Origin: Coprinopsis marcescibilis
Lineage: Eukaryota; Basidiomycota; Agaricomycetes; Agaricales; Psathyrellaceae
Reading direction: 5' to 3'
Assembly: GCA_004369085.1 (NCBI GenBank)
Contig: ML210155.1
Location: 186,001-250,000 of the forward strand
Length of the DNA: 64,000 bases
Numbering within the stretch: position 1 is the stretch's first letter; each line of letters begins with the position of its first letter. Both the position numbers and the translations under genes were made by a program. The notes under the pieces are model-generated. The model saw only the letters and a program-made list of their open reading frames with translations. It was not told where the DNA came from and did no database searches. Positions 11,150 to 23,040 of this stretch are shown here, piece by piece.

Positions 11150-11790
11150 ATGTCGCCAGAAAGAAGAAGCCATGTTGCCAGATAGACCAAAGACCAGAAA
11201 TCGAGTCGCCAGAAGGTCAGAAACCATGAGTCGAGTCGCCAGATAGGTCAGAAACGAAGTGTCATGTCGCCAGAAGAGCCGCCAGATATAGAACAAGATT
11301 CATGTTGCCAGAGATAAGTCGTGTCGCCAGAAGAGCTGCCAGATAAGTCGCGTCGCCAGAAGAGCCACCAGATAAGAAGAGTTGTGTCGCCAGATAAATC
11401 GAGTCGTTGCAAGAGCCGCCAGATAAGTCAGAGACCAAGAGCCGTGTCGCCAGATAAAGAAACACAGAGTCGATCCGCCAGATAAGTCAGAGATCAAGAG
11501 TCATGTTGCCAGATAATCGATGTCGCCAGATAATTCGAGTCGCCAGATAATCGATGTCGCCAGATCAGTCAGAAACCAATAGTCGTGTCGCCAGATAAAG
11601 TAGAGACCAAGAAGTCGTGTCGCCAGATAGGTGAAGTCGCCAGATAGATCAAGAGTCGTGTAGCCAGATAGATCGAGAGTCATGTCGCCAGATAGATCGA
11701 GAGTCGTGCCGTCAGATCAAGAATCGTATCGCCAGATGTGTCGTGTCGCCAGATATGTCGTGTCGCCAGAAGTCGAGTCGGACGTCGAAC
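11150..11790. repeat. degenerate minisatellite with core GTCGCCAGATA
   Basis: The core (G)TCG(T/C)GTCGCCAGATA recurs about 30 times, separated by variable A/G-rich spacers such as GATCGAGA, GTCAGAGACCAAGA and AAGAGC. Spacing ranges from about 14 to 40 bp. Near 11640-11770 the copies become regular, with GTCGTGTCGCCAGATA-type repeats in short tandem. The minus strand reads as repeated YLAT-like peptides in several frames, which is what such a repeat produces by chance. No flanking coding sequence explains it. Confidence 0.9.
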
Positions 11791-12467
11791 TGAGGATCCT
11801 CGGTCGGCCATCTACCTAGTGTGGCGGTGGGGGAATGGGGGGTAATGGGCTACACTACGAACAGGAGGGGTACAAGCAACATGCGTCACATACAACCAAG
11901 GCTGCCGTGCCAGTGACTTGGATGTACGGTGTACAGAGATACTGACTACTAATGGGTGTGCACCCGCCTAATGCCAATGCACCTACGTCTACTGGGAGTA
12001 TGTTAGGCCATCGGTGTAGCTGGTTAGGGAATGGGGACATACAGAAACCTCAGAGGAGGGACGCTGGTGATCGTGGGTGACGCGTTGACTTTGGAGGGTT
12101 CTAACCTGTGGTCAGCTCCGCAAGAGACTATGAGTAGAAAGAAAGATGGATGTCAGAAATGCTGGGATGAAAGTGGCGGGACGAGATGTATGTACGGAGA
12201 GCTCCCAACGCTTCTAGCCTGAAAATATACCGGTTAGAGCCGTGATCTGAGAAAGTAAGAAGAGAGATTACTTTGTGTCCCCACGTTTTCAGGCTTGCAT
12301 GGGCCCGACCACGCACTACACCCCGCCGCAAATGCAGACCACATACCAGCTCCGTTTTATCGTCCGCCACAAGGGCAAAACGACATCACGGCCCATACCC
12401 CCCCTCACCACCTGTCGCCAAACGGATGGCTACAAGGGTATAGGGTAGCACCCACGTGCCACAACCT
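11791..12467. other. non-coding stretch inside the repeat block
   Basis: No open frame with a recognisable domain was found. The sequence is mid-GC and may be the remains of an old element, but I saw no terminal repeats, primer-binding site or polymerase motif. A 20-bp phrase near 11848 (GGGCTACACTACGAACAGG) has a rough partner near 12898, too short to prove a repeat. Confidence 0.35.
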
Positions 12468-12702
12468 AAACGCTCTGGCTGCGAGGTGAGGTGCGCCTGG
12501 AAGATATCTCTATCGTCGCTCGCACCCCCTCTAGCCGTCATTGCGAGTCGGTCATGACACGGGGATATCCAAAGCAAAGCTGGTAAACGCTCTGGCTGCG
12601 AGGTGAGGTGCGCCTGGGAGATATCTCTATCGCCGCTCGCACCCCCTCTAGCCGTCATTGCGCAAACCGCCATGACAGTGGATTATCCAAGGCAAGGCGG
12701 AG
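12468..12702. repeat. 117-bp direct repeat, two tandem copies
   Basis: The copies start at 12468 and 12585 with AAACGCTCTGGCTGCGAGG. They share GGTGAGGTGCGCCTGG, AGATATCTCTATCG and CTCGCACCCCCTCTAGCC, then diverge more in the last ~40 bp. About 75 bp at the front are nearly identical, so the duplication is fairly recent. No coding role is visible. Confidence 0.9.
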
Positions 12703-13966
12703 TCAGAGACTCGACGCCTCCCCCCGCACGCTCCTCACACCAGGTAGCAACACAATGGCTACTACCTCCGCCCGGGTACGGGCTGTTAGCTGGAGGATTG
12801 CACGGACCCTCCAGTAACGGTGATGAGAACGGATGCTCGGAGGATGGTATGTGCGTTCGCAGCCCCGTGTCGCGTTTTTGTCGCCATGCAGCTACTTGGG
12901 CTACATACGAACAGAGGAAGACCAAAAGGTGTTAAGTGAAGAAAGGTCGATATTGACGGAGAAAGACGTACCCGTCACTTGACGGCAACTGTGTCCCTCC
13001 AACTGCCTTCGGCAGAAGGGGTATAGGCACCTATGAGGAGGCGAAACTGGTGGTCAGAGAAGCGTTCAACTGCAGAAGAACAGATGCTTACCCTAAGGCA
13101 CCTACAAGTCCGGAGAGCCGCAGCTCGCCGGACTGGGGATATACGGTCCAGCAGAGCAGTCTTTTATACCTACTATCTCCTATCAAAGTTTCTATTCGGA
13201 CGGTTTCTTCCTCTTGGGCCAATTGACAATGTCGATTGGTTTGTCAGTTTCAGGTTTCAACCGGTTGCAGTCTGCTAGGCTCAGACCTCAAATTTTGTGA
13301 CAAATCGGGGGTATTTGGCCTGATATCAGACCATAGTCAAGATTCAGAGTTAAGACACATTAAGTTTGACATTCAAAAGCTTTTGACGCGCTTTAACGCG
13401 CGTTGTCGCGAGTTTATTGAGGAGGTAGAGGTCGAAGATGGAACGTGCGAATGTTGAGCTCAACCCGCGCGCACGGACCTCGGATCTTGCCGAAACCGTG
13501 CCTGCCCATTAAGCTCAACGCGTGGACAGGCTTGCAATGTGCATACCGTGACAACCTCCACCACGTCTCTCCCGTTCGCGAGTGGATTTTGACGCACTGT
13601 AGAATCATAATAATAAAGGTGAGCATCCTCGCAGATATCTGGTCATATCAGGGACCATCTGCGGCTGTGGTTGGAACTGGAGATCCCGTTTGATTCGTGG
13701 ACGTGCCAACAGCGTTCCCTACAATGCCGCTATCGAGAGGTTAAATTGTGGTAGATCCAGGCCTGTGGATAGGATTCTGAGTACTCAAGGTAAGATATCG
13801 TCTCTTCGATGTTGTGTAGCTAATCCTTAATTGCCTATAGGATCGAATCCTCAACTGCTGTTCACTTCATCCCCAGTCAATCATTCTTTCTATTGGAATC
13901 CAGAGATCCAAAGGGCTTTGCTTACTTTCTCGAACAGTATTGACTGAAAACGGTACCTGTTAAACA
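12703..13966. other. intergenic stretch, CSN3 5' flank
   Basis: No gene is recognised between the direct repeat and the CSN3 start. The last ~200 bp should hold the CSN3 promoter. Several short open frames lie here on both strands but none shows a domain, a plausible splice partner or strong codon bias. Confidence 0.4.
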
Positions 13967-15715
13967 ATGGCACCAACCGACCCGCTACAGATCATGGATG
14001 GGATCCTCCAACATGTAACGACTGCAAGCAACAGTGTCGCTGTGGAACAATATCTGTCAAACCTAAGTCCCAAAGATCTTAGAGAAACCGCGCTTGCAAG
14101 CACACTCTCGAGTGGCCAAGACCCTTTGTCTGTGCTCCATTTAACCCAAAACACTCTCGCTGTGTTGTACATTCTGTACGTTGCTTTCCAGATATGGTGT
14201 TTTGCTGAGCCTAATGAGACTTTCATCTGCGTACAGTGGCGCAAGACTGACAGTGAACAATGCACAACCTCTTCCGTTTGACCTCATCTCCGACTTTTGT
14301 CAACAATTTAACCCTGAACAAGCGCGATTGGCTCCAAAACGAGGCAAGACTTCACTTTCCTTAGACTTGTCCAATCGGTGCAATTATACGAAATCTAGTG
14401 ACGATCCTCGCTCGTGGAATCAATCGTTTAGCTGCTTCCAACAACAATGTACGCACATCTTTTATGTCCTCTGTTTCCATTCTAATGCCAGCCCGTTCAC
14501 AGCCAAGAAGCGCAATCTTGCCACTGTACAACTTGCTGAGGAGATACGCCCCCGATCTCTCATACTTGACCACCATCCACCAATATTTTACCCTAGTCAG
14601 TCTCCACCCCATTTACGAAGCATTAGTGCTGAACCTATCGTCAAATAGACCTGTCTGCAGGCTCGACACCCAGTGGCAGCCCTTGACATCCTCTCTGTCC
14701 CGATAACTAACATCGAAACTTCACTGTCAGATTTGACATATAACGACAACCTCATCTATCATTACACGGGCGGTATCGCCCTCGCCCTTCTCAGAAAATG
14801 GGCAGAAGCGGAGGAGTTCTTCGAAATCTGTGTGACGGCCCCTGGGAGCTACCCGGCTGCTCTGCAAATGGAGGCGCTGAAGAAGTTGAAGCTAGTGCAG
14901 TTGATTTCGAAAGGAAAAGTGCGCATCCTTTCCAAGCCCTGTATGAACACGACTGACCCAGCGAGGTAGACCTCGTCATTGCCCAAATATACGCACCCGC
15001 TCTTGATCAGGCAGTTCAAGTCAACCCCATACCAAAGTTTCGTCAACTCATACCCTCATAATGTCGATGCTCTCCAAGAGACACTTCACAGAGACCGGAA
15101 CACTTTCGCGGCGGTACGAAGCCAGAGGCCCCAGCAATCGAGCTTACTGACATTTTCCATAGGAGAAAAATGTTGGCCTCCTCCGACAAGCCATCGAACG
15201 CGCACCACGATGGGCACTCAAGAAACTCACAGCGACGTACCTCTCCCTCAACTTGGCGGACATCGGCAAGGCCGTCAAGATCGACTCTGAGGACGAAGTG
15301 CGGGCCGTGTTGTTGAGCATGGTACGCTCGTCTCTATCCCATGGTACGACTGAAACTTACCATTTCCATTCCGTACATACTCTAGATCGAAGAAGGCGAT
15401 ATTTCGGCGACAATCAGCGCAGACGACAGCGTCACCTTCAGTGACCCACCGCCGCAATTCACGCGCGCCCAGGTCGATCAGATCCTCCGGGATGTGCAGT
15501 CGCAGAGCGGCTACCTCGATGCGCTGGAGAAGGATATGGCGAAGAGCAAGGAATACTTGAGTAAGGCTGTGAAGGGCAAGGACGGGGATGGTCCTGGAGG
15601 AGGGTGGGTTGGCGCACCGGATGAGGATGTGTTTGGTGCCATGGGCTCTGGTTCGTCTTCAGGGCTATTAGGGGGCGTCGGGTCGGGGGTATGGGACGAA
15701 ATAAATTTTGCGTAG
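13967..15715 (+). CDS. CSN3: COP9 signalosome complex subunit 3
   Basis: Eight exons (13967-14175, 14237-14343, 14399-14448, 14503-14595, 14661-14918, 14970-15113, 15163-15321, 15386-15715) join to 449 residues; human CSN3 is 423. The helical repeats include YHYTGGIALALLRKWAEAEEFF-like sequence. The region SLPKYTHPLLIRQF is followed by PYQSFVN. The PCI winged helix is TYLSLNLADIGKAVKI, then EVRAVLLSMIEEGDISATI. The C-terminal tail is Gly/Ser-rich. The COP9 signalosome removes Nedd8 from cullins and so controls SCF ubiquitin ligases. The second intron (14344-14398) has GC-AG borders with donor GCAAGA; only this splice joins LAPKR to VTILARGINRL in frame. The gene lies just right of the repeat block and converges with the CDK9/Bur1 gene. 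Confidence 0.9.
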
Positions 15716-16283
15716 AGGATGTGGGATCATATGTGCGTTTTTGTTAAGTTTGTTTGCTCTTTTGGCCTGTCTATATCAATAATTCAACGGGATGAAGTTC
15801 TTGTCACATCACCCCAAGATCAACAATACAAATATCTGAGAATTTCGGTGGATAACAACGGAAAGCATTTGAAAGCAAGCAGAAAAGCAGATGTTACATG
15901 ATGTTATTGCGGAGAGGTATTATCGAGAGCCAGAAACCAAGTTGCCGACTAGATGCCAAAAATTACAGAAAAGAGTATACAGTAGTACCAATGGACCGAA
16001 GCAGGAATGAAGGATGGAGTTGGAGCCATGTAGCGGTATGTATTAATTATCCGCCAGGACAAGCATGCACCTAAGGAACCTGTCTTATCTTTATCTAGGT
16101 ATGAGAAAATGTCAGGTAGACGATGAGTGGCGTGGTGGGGACTGAAGAAAGAATTTTGTAGAGATATGCCTGGATGTAATGCAGCTGAACCTTTGAACGA
16201 TGGAAAAGAGAAGAAACGAGAATCAACACCACTCCACACTCCCACTGCAAACGCAGTCCATGAGTCGAAATCCTCCCAAGGCC
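15716..16283. other. convergent 3' intergenic region
   Basis: This holds the 3' ends of CSN3 (+) and the CDK9-type kinase (-). It is AT-richer than its surroundings. No additional gene is supported. Confidence 0.5.
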
Positions 16284-19200
16284 TCAGCCATAATTCAAAC
16301 CAGGGTTAGCAGGCCCAGTAGGAGTCGGCCGCGCCAACCTCATAGCCGCAGGTTCATTTGGTAGCGACCCAAGCGGAGCAGTAGGTTTCGGCGGAAGTCC
16401 AGCACCAGGTCTCGTTGGGAGACCTGCGGGACGGTTGTTAAACGGTGGTCCACCTGCTCCACCTCCAGGTGGCCCTGATGGGTGGGAACGCGAAGGCATG
16501 CCGCTGCCGGGCGGACCTTGGTGTGAATTACCTCCACCTCCACCTCCATATCCTCCTGGTCCTCCGCCGTAGCCTCCTGGTCCTCCGCCGTGGCCTCCTG
16601 GTCCTCCACGTCCCATGGGCCCAGGCCTGTTCCCGTTAGGCCCGGTCGGTGGTGGACGACCGTGGTTGAACTGCGGTCCTTGGTTGTGATGCCCCGCAGG
16701 ACCTGTCGGAGCTCCCCTCCCACCAGGTCCATGGCCAAAGTGCGGGCCATTGGGTGGGCCCCCAAAGCCAGGCCCTCCCTGCTGCTGCTGCTGCTGCTGA
16801 CGGGCACGCAGATCGATAGGCGGTGGTGCCATGCCATTCATGGGACCCCTTGGGAACGGATTGTGTTGGAACCCACCGCCCCAGTTTGCACCAGACCCGT
16901 GTGGTGGCCGGCGACCTGGATGTCCTTGAGGTACAGGCAACCGGTCTTGAGGCTTGCCGTATTGTTTCGAATTCGGTGGAGGTCCGCCGCCGGGCATTGG
17001 GTGGTGACTCCGCTGCCCGCGTTTGTCGAATTCGTGTGAAGCTTCGTATATGGGTAATCTAGTTTTACAGCCAGATGCGTTAATTCCATCTATAAACGTC
17101 ACTGGAACGTAGACTTACGTTTTTGGATCGGCTGGCAAAGGATCCGTCCAGAAATACTCGTGCTCCAGCGCCTGCGCAGCCGTAATCCGCTCTTTGGGGT
17201 TGCATACAAGGAGCTTATCCAGCAGATCGGCGGTTTCAGGACCGACGCTGCAACACAACCACAGGCTTAGCGAAACGAACAAGTCTGTAGGACGATGCAC
17301 ATGTACCTCTCGTATGTCATCTTAACTCTTCTTGTGAGGTTGCGGTCGAATCTCTTGATACCCTCGCAACCCGGCAAGGCGTCGAAATTCGGCCAGGTAT
17401 GTTGTGTCGGCGTTCCACAGAGGTACCAGATCTTTTCGAGCTGATCCAAGTCTGAGGTGCCAGGAAGTATGGGCCTACGGGTGAACATTTCTCCCAGAAC
17501 GCAGCTAAACAGCATGTTAAAGTTGTACTTTTTTGATATAGTCGCGCTGGACGAACCCAATTCCCCATATGTCGACTTCACCACCATACTGGCGTGCCCC
17601 CAGTAGCAACTCGGGAGGACGGTACCACCGCGTTACCACACAATTTGTATATTTTTTACTTGACCCAGTCTTGACGATGTTCGCATCAAAGCTACGCGCA
17701 AGACCGAAGTCAGCAATACGCAGATTGCCGTTGTTCGAGATCAGCAAGTTCGCGGCTTTCATGTCGCGATGAAGGATGTGGTTCTGATAAACAGTAGGTT
17801 AACAAATGAGCAAGCTAGCAAAAGCATTCTGATCCTTACTCTGTGCATATATTCGGTTCCCTCAAGAAGTTGCTTCATGTACAGCTTGATCTGGCTCGGC
17901 TGCAGCTTGACGCGCTCGTTCTCCAAAAGACCGGCAAGATCATGGTCCATGTATGGAAAGACCATAAACACCGATAGCGGATCCTTCTCGCTACCTGAGG
18001 TGGTGACGGATACTATCAGTGGCAGATCCACAGGATCAATGGAATGTGACCATACTTCTCACGAGAAACATGTCGAGGATGTCTACAATAGCGGGGTGTT
18101 TCAGTGACTTCAAAATCTTGATCTCCCGGAGTGCTGTTACAGGCATCCCTTCTTTCTCGTGATGCATAAGAATTCGCTTCAGTGCTACAGCAGCTCCGGT
18201 TGTCTTGTGTCTGGCTTTGTGCACCTCACTATGCGAAAATAAGCAAGGCATTTAAACTTAAGCAGAAATCGAACCGCACCCGAAAGTTCCTTCACCCAAC
18301 TTGGTCGTCACTTCGTAATCAGACTGAGAGCCACAGCCCGCAAATTTTCTGCCGTACGCCTCTAGGTCTTGCTTTGCAGTTCGCTTGGATGATTCGCGCT
18401 TCCTAACTATACGGATTTTTGGTGGAGCGTTTGAAGGGGGTCTCGACCTGTCTTCAAAGCGTTTCTGAGAAGGCGGTGGTGGTGGCGGCTGGGAGTTTGA
18501 GAAGGCAGGTTTACTGGGAAGGTGAGGTTGGGACTGCTTGATTGCAATTGGGATTGGAGGGTGACTATTGTTCAGCCTAGGATCGGGAGGAGGCGCTGGA
18601 GGTGGTGTATCTGATGGTGGTCGTGGTTCCACAGGTTCTGAAGGCGGTTCAGGTGCCTGTGGTTGGGGATGAGGAGGGGTCAATTCATGGGATTTTTGTG
18701 GTGGCAATGGAGTCCGACGAGAAGGTGGTGGTGGAGAGGAAAGCGGTTTATATGAATCCATACGACGAGAAGAGTAATCATTGTCGCCTCTCCGCGTCCA
18801 TTCGCGGCTGTCGTGGCGATAATTGTTAGAAGAATTATAATGTCTGTCGTCGTCACCGCGCCGCCAGTCATCTCTGTCACGGTAGTCGTAACCTCTATCC
18901 CGAGATCTCGACCTCGAACGGGAACGTTCGCGGTGTCTATATGGACTGTGTGCGGATCCTGTGCTTCTAGAGGGGGATGGTCGTTCGGGCAAACGATGCC
19001 TCTGATGTCGAGGTGAGCGTGAACGGTCGGCCGGTGAGCGTCTAGGAGACCGTGCTTTGGGCTCTCTATTTTGGTAGTCCCGTGGATGATCTCTCCGCGA
19101 CCGCGAACGATCATCGTGGTCGTATCCAGGTTCCCAATGGTCTCCAGCCCTCGGTTTTGGCTCGTCCTGAACACGATTTCGCCTGAGGTCGTCATCCCGA

Positions 19201-19484
19201 GTCGTTCTCGGCGGTTCTGGCCTGCTTGTGGTTGCTGAGGCTGTTGCAAAGACATTTATGTTTTTCACTGCTGTCGGCTCCTTCTTCTTGAAGGGAAACG
19301 GGATTTTGGGCTTTGTTACCAGCGATGCTGTTTGAACCACTGGCTTTGGAGGGAGGCTTGCTGACGGTGAGGGTCCTTGCACGGACGGGCTATCATCGAG
19401 TTCGCCCTCTTCCGGTGGCGAGGACGTTGCTGGCCGTTTATATTGTCGTTCTCTCGACGGTGAGGTCGAGGCCTGGCGCTTCAT
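16284..19484 (-). CDS. CDK9/Bur1-type cyclin-dependent kinase with RS-rich N-terminus and Gly/Pro-rich tail
   Basis: This multi-exon gene encodes about 980 residues; I did not check every exon border. The first ~380 residues are disordered: RS/RD dipeptides (RSRSRSRDR), then Pro-rich tracts. The kinase domain starts near residue 390 with LGEGTFG, split by an intron, and has the lysine of VALKRI. Its cyclin-binding helix is [14 protein letters not shown], close to the PITALRE of CDK9. The catalytic loop is [13 protein letters not shown], followed by IADFGLA and the T-loop [17 protein letters not shown]. The C-terminal ~255 residues are Gly/Pro-rich with a run of seven Gln and GGPGGYGGG repeats. 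CDK9/Bur1 with cyclin T phosphorylates Spt5 and the RNA polymerase II C-terminal domain to drive elongation. The related Ctk1/CDK12 family is the main alternative, because those also carry RS domains; the [12 protein letters not shown] motif fits both. Confidence 0.9.
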
Positions 19485-20286
19485 GGCGACGACGAAGACA
19501 AGGAAAGGGACAGAATGCTGAACGAATAAGCGGCACCAACTTGGCAGACGCCATAAATTGAGCTTAAGTAATAATTGCATTCTCACGGTCGTGACTTGTC
19601 CCGGTTGGGTGACCACCATCACAGCGAGCTCGCAACGTGTCCTTGTTCCTGGTACTTTGGCGCTGTCAGGTTCGCGGTCGGTGCTGCGTAACATTTTCTT
19701 AGTGCCGGGGATCACAGCGAGACGGCTCTGAGCGACGAAACATCAAAAGATCGAACAAATACCCATGTGAACGGGCGCTTAGCGTGTACCACCAAAGGAG
19801 ATGGATGCTGATACCAACGTATGGGGTTCATCACGATCCTGGGGAATTGGCACTAAGGCACTGCTCTAGTCGTCGCGGACGAGGGCAAATCGAGACGGAG
19901 AGCAAGGGACGCGTTCAACAACAGCAGTCAAATCTGCGGCAGCTAGAGCTGGGGCAAGTTATCAAGTTCGTCCCTCTCAGCGTATAGATCCAAGGCGGGT
20001 AAGTGTATACAAAACTACCCATCGGACGCTCAGGAATAATGGTACTCTAGGTTCTAGATGAGGTTCGGCATGCGGGACCCAGCAATCAACCAGCTAGGGC
20101 CATGCCAGGTCCTCCACCATTGTCCAGGAAGGCTATTGCGGACAGGCTGGGTACGAATAAATTCATTGATCTATTCACTATTTAACACGATTTGTCTCCA
20201 AAGCTCAGAAGAACACCCCCACCATTGCTCATTTTCGCGTAAAGACTTCAGGAGGCGCAAACTCCTCGATCCCCACCGCAGCACAC
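19485..20286. promoter_or_regulatory. bidirectional promoter region, CDK9-type kinase / SUZ12-like gene
   Basis: The two start codons face away from each other across 802 bp, so this interval must carry both promoters. I see no convincing TATA box or known operator. Some short frames are open but show no domain. Confidence 0.5.
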
Positions 20287-22848
20287 ATGACACCAACACA
20301 AGATAAACCCGAAGTAGTTCGAAGTGCAACAGAGCAAGTCGGGTCCCTGCTCAAAACTACTGCACCTTTTGCCCCACTATGGATGCAACAAGACGCTGCA
20401 GAGGCTGAACGCAGACGCAGCAATAAACGAAGTCGAGAGGAAGGGGGCTTTGGCGACGCCCTTTCTACACCCCGTAGGGCTGGTGTGATATCTGCTGCCC
20501 GAAGAGCCGTTCCTATGAAGACTGTCGCAGGCGATACTGGCGAACTTGATCGTACATCCAAGAAGACATATCTGGGCCCGGGTTTATCTTTGTGGAGGGA
20601 TGGAGAACGTATAGACAATCCGGATGTAGATATGGGCTCTGTAGGCTCGGACTCAGATGACAGCGCTGGTTCTCTGGGTCCACGACTTGGGCGCAAGAGT
20701 ATTGCCAGAAAAACTATAACTGCTCCGTACGAAACCTTTTTCATCAAATCCCTCGCCATTGTCTCTGACGCTTTATTTAGTGCAGTGCACTTTGCACAAA
20801 AAGCAGCCCGGAAACAGGATGTGAGGACCTCCCTCTTCACCGATTCTGACGAGGAAAGTAGCGACGATGAATCAGACTCGTCCTCTTCTTCCGCTGTAAT
20901 AGACTCCGAAGAAGAGGATGACGACGAACCGGACGATGATGATTCCGTCAAAATCAAAGAGGAGGAAGACGACCTAGGCATTGGCGAACTACGGCCTTTT
21001 GGACCAGCCGAGATGGTTGATCTCTACTCGCCACCAAAAATTACAATTCCCTTGCCCCAAATCGTTGTCAAACCAGAAGGGCCCTCTCCACCACTTCTCA
21101 AAGCTATCGAATGCATTTCTCTTATTTCGACCGAGCTACATCGTACAAACCAGCTCCCATTCCTTGTTAGAAACGTACGCCGTGGGTTTTTGCTGCGATG
21201 TCGGGATTCTGGCGTGTCAGTAAAAGCCAAGGGCAAGGGAAGGTCCTCGGGGTTTCGCGCCAAGTATAGGTTGGACAAGAGAGACGACAGCTTTGCGGCT
21301 ATGGTAGAGGGCTGGAGGTGTCCTCTGTGCTCGTTGCATGGGGTGTTTCCTTCAAAGACAGTTCTTGAGCGACATTTACAGTGGGACCATGTCGAGGTTC
21401 GCTTTGAGTGGATTCGAGGCCTGGATTCTGTGAGTGCTGTTGCAATAGATTTTTCTATCAGCCATCCTAACGCCACCTCTTATTCTACAGTGGACTCTAG
21501 GTATCACGGTGCCAGATCCCGATGCCCCAGTTGCTATCACAGGCTTAGGTATCTACGATAATACTCTGGCAGAACGACCAATGGAAGGTGAACTAACCGA
21601 AGATGGAGAGGATGATGCAGCAAACAGGAGCCTATTTCCACATGTCACTCTCGACTCACCCACATCCTCTGGCGCATCATCAGTGAGACTACCGTTCACC
21701 CCCGAACCCTCGCAACCTCCTGTATCCGCAACACCGTCTATACGCACAACCCCGGTTCCTACTGACTCTGAGGATGTCAAGCCACCGCATATTCCGGCCG
21801 AAATGGGAGCTTCAAGGATGGTTCCAGCTCGCGGCACACTGCGTCCCCCACCTACTCGGATTTCAAGGTCGAAATCATCAGAGGAGGCTTCCACATCGTC
21901 TTCACGCTACTCTTCGGATACGCGTGTCACCGGCTCTGAGATCTTTTCGCCTGCTCGGACGCGAGATCCTACGGACAGGAGCTGGACCACCAAGCCAGAG
22001 TCGCGCCCTCTGGGTTCAGAGAGCCGACAATCGGTGGAAAGTAGCACGGTGGTGTCATCCAGGTTGCGCTCGACGACGGCCTTGACCACGACGTCCACCA
22101 CGCTTCGAAGTTCAGCCATGGGGAGCGGGAGGCTTGGTTCTTCCTTTTCGACTACGGCTACCGTCACCTCCTCCTCGGTAACGCGAGGATATAGGACGCC
22201 TGCACCTGGGACTTCATACCCTATTATACTACCACCAGAAGACGACCCACTGGGCCCTGCTGCACGCCCGCCTTACCTCCCCGCTGTGTCCGATTATGGG
22301 GGCCCGACGGTGGAGTATTCCTGTCGACCTGGTGGACCAACCCTGTTTGACCTCCTTGGCACTCTGCCGCTGGATGAATTTGGCGTGTTGGATTGGATGG
22401 TGCTGGATAAGGAGGAAGAGATTTTTGAGAGCGATGATGTGAAGGATGAATACAAGGTCATGCATGCGCTCTGGGCCAGGTGGATTTTGATCAACCGGTG
22501 AGTTGTTTTCTCAATCTGTATTTTGGAGGCTGTTTTCAGCGTTTCTTGGTTCTGTACTGATGCTGATGCTGGTTCTTTGTTAGATCCAAGTTTATTGCGA
22601 ACTACAAGAAGGGAGTTTTCATGTTTATTGATGCATACTGGAAGATGATACACCGTGCCGCTGGGTGGGATGCATTGCGTTACTGGTTGCTCGTGAGTAT
22701 CCCTCTCCTTCCTTTTTGTTTTCCGTGGTGCTGACAGTGTATCTAGCTGCTGCTGGCAAACAGATTCTTGACAGCGAAAGAGGTTGCAGACTCGTTGAAA
22801 TACTATGAGGCGTATACTGGGATGGCACAGTGGGCCCCTCCGTCATAG
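20287..22848 (+). CDS. SUZ12-like polycomb protein with C2H2 finger and VEFS-box
   Basis: Four exons (20287-21429, 21491-22497, 22584-22692, 22747-22848) join to 786 residues. A single C2H2 finger at about residues 343-370 (WRCPLCSLHGVF, then VLERHLQWDH) and a C-terminal VEFS-like region from about residue 676 are in the SUZ12 order. The VEFS-like region includes FGVLDWMVLDKEEEIFE, DEYKVMHALWARWIL and KGVFMFIDAYWKMI. In PRC2, SUZ12 holds the EZH2 methyltransferase and the histone-binding subunit and is needed for H3K27 methylation. A long acidic/Ser-rich stretch (about 195-240) and a Ser/Thr-rich linker of about 250 residues lie between or before the domains and look disordered. The call rests on domain order and motif shape. 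A different VEFS-box protein cannot be excluded, and the finger is separated from the VEFS region by more than in animals. Confidence 0.8.
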
Positions 22849-23040
22849 GGTACAGCTGAGGATCGGTGTAGAGGTATGAAATCAAATGACATTTGGGTAT
22901 CTGGATAAATCATGCTACGAATCACTCGATAAATTTGACTGCTATGTACCATCTGGAAGACTGGTACACCCCTTCTCTCTCCAGTTACTGTGGCAGCTCC
23001 CATGGCAGTATTAATACGATCGCCAATGATGGTGCTTGCT

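Noticed and set aside
11060..11683. minus-strand frames with repeated YLATRL peptides
   Set aside because: Produced by the minisatellite; several frames are open only because the repeat has no stop.
11848..12920. possible LTR-like pair of GGGCTACA-TACGAACAG phrases
   Set aside because: Similarity stops after about 20 bp; no primer-binding site, polypurine tract or target-site duplication.
16445..17062. plus-strand frames of up to 149 aa
   Set aside because: Antisense to the Gly/Pro-rich tail of the CDK9-type kinase; no domain.
20229..20981. 250-aa minus-strand frame
   Set aside because: Antisense shadow of the acidic/Ser-rich region of the SUZ12-like gene.
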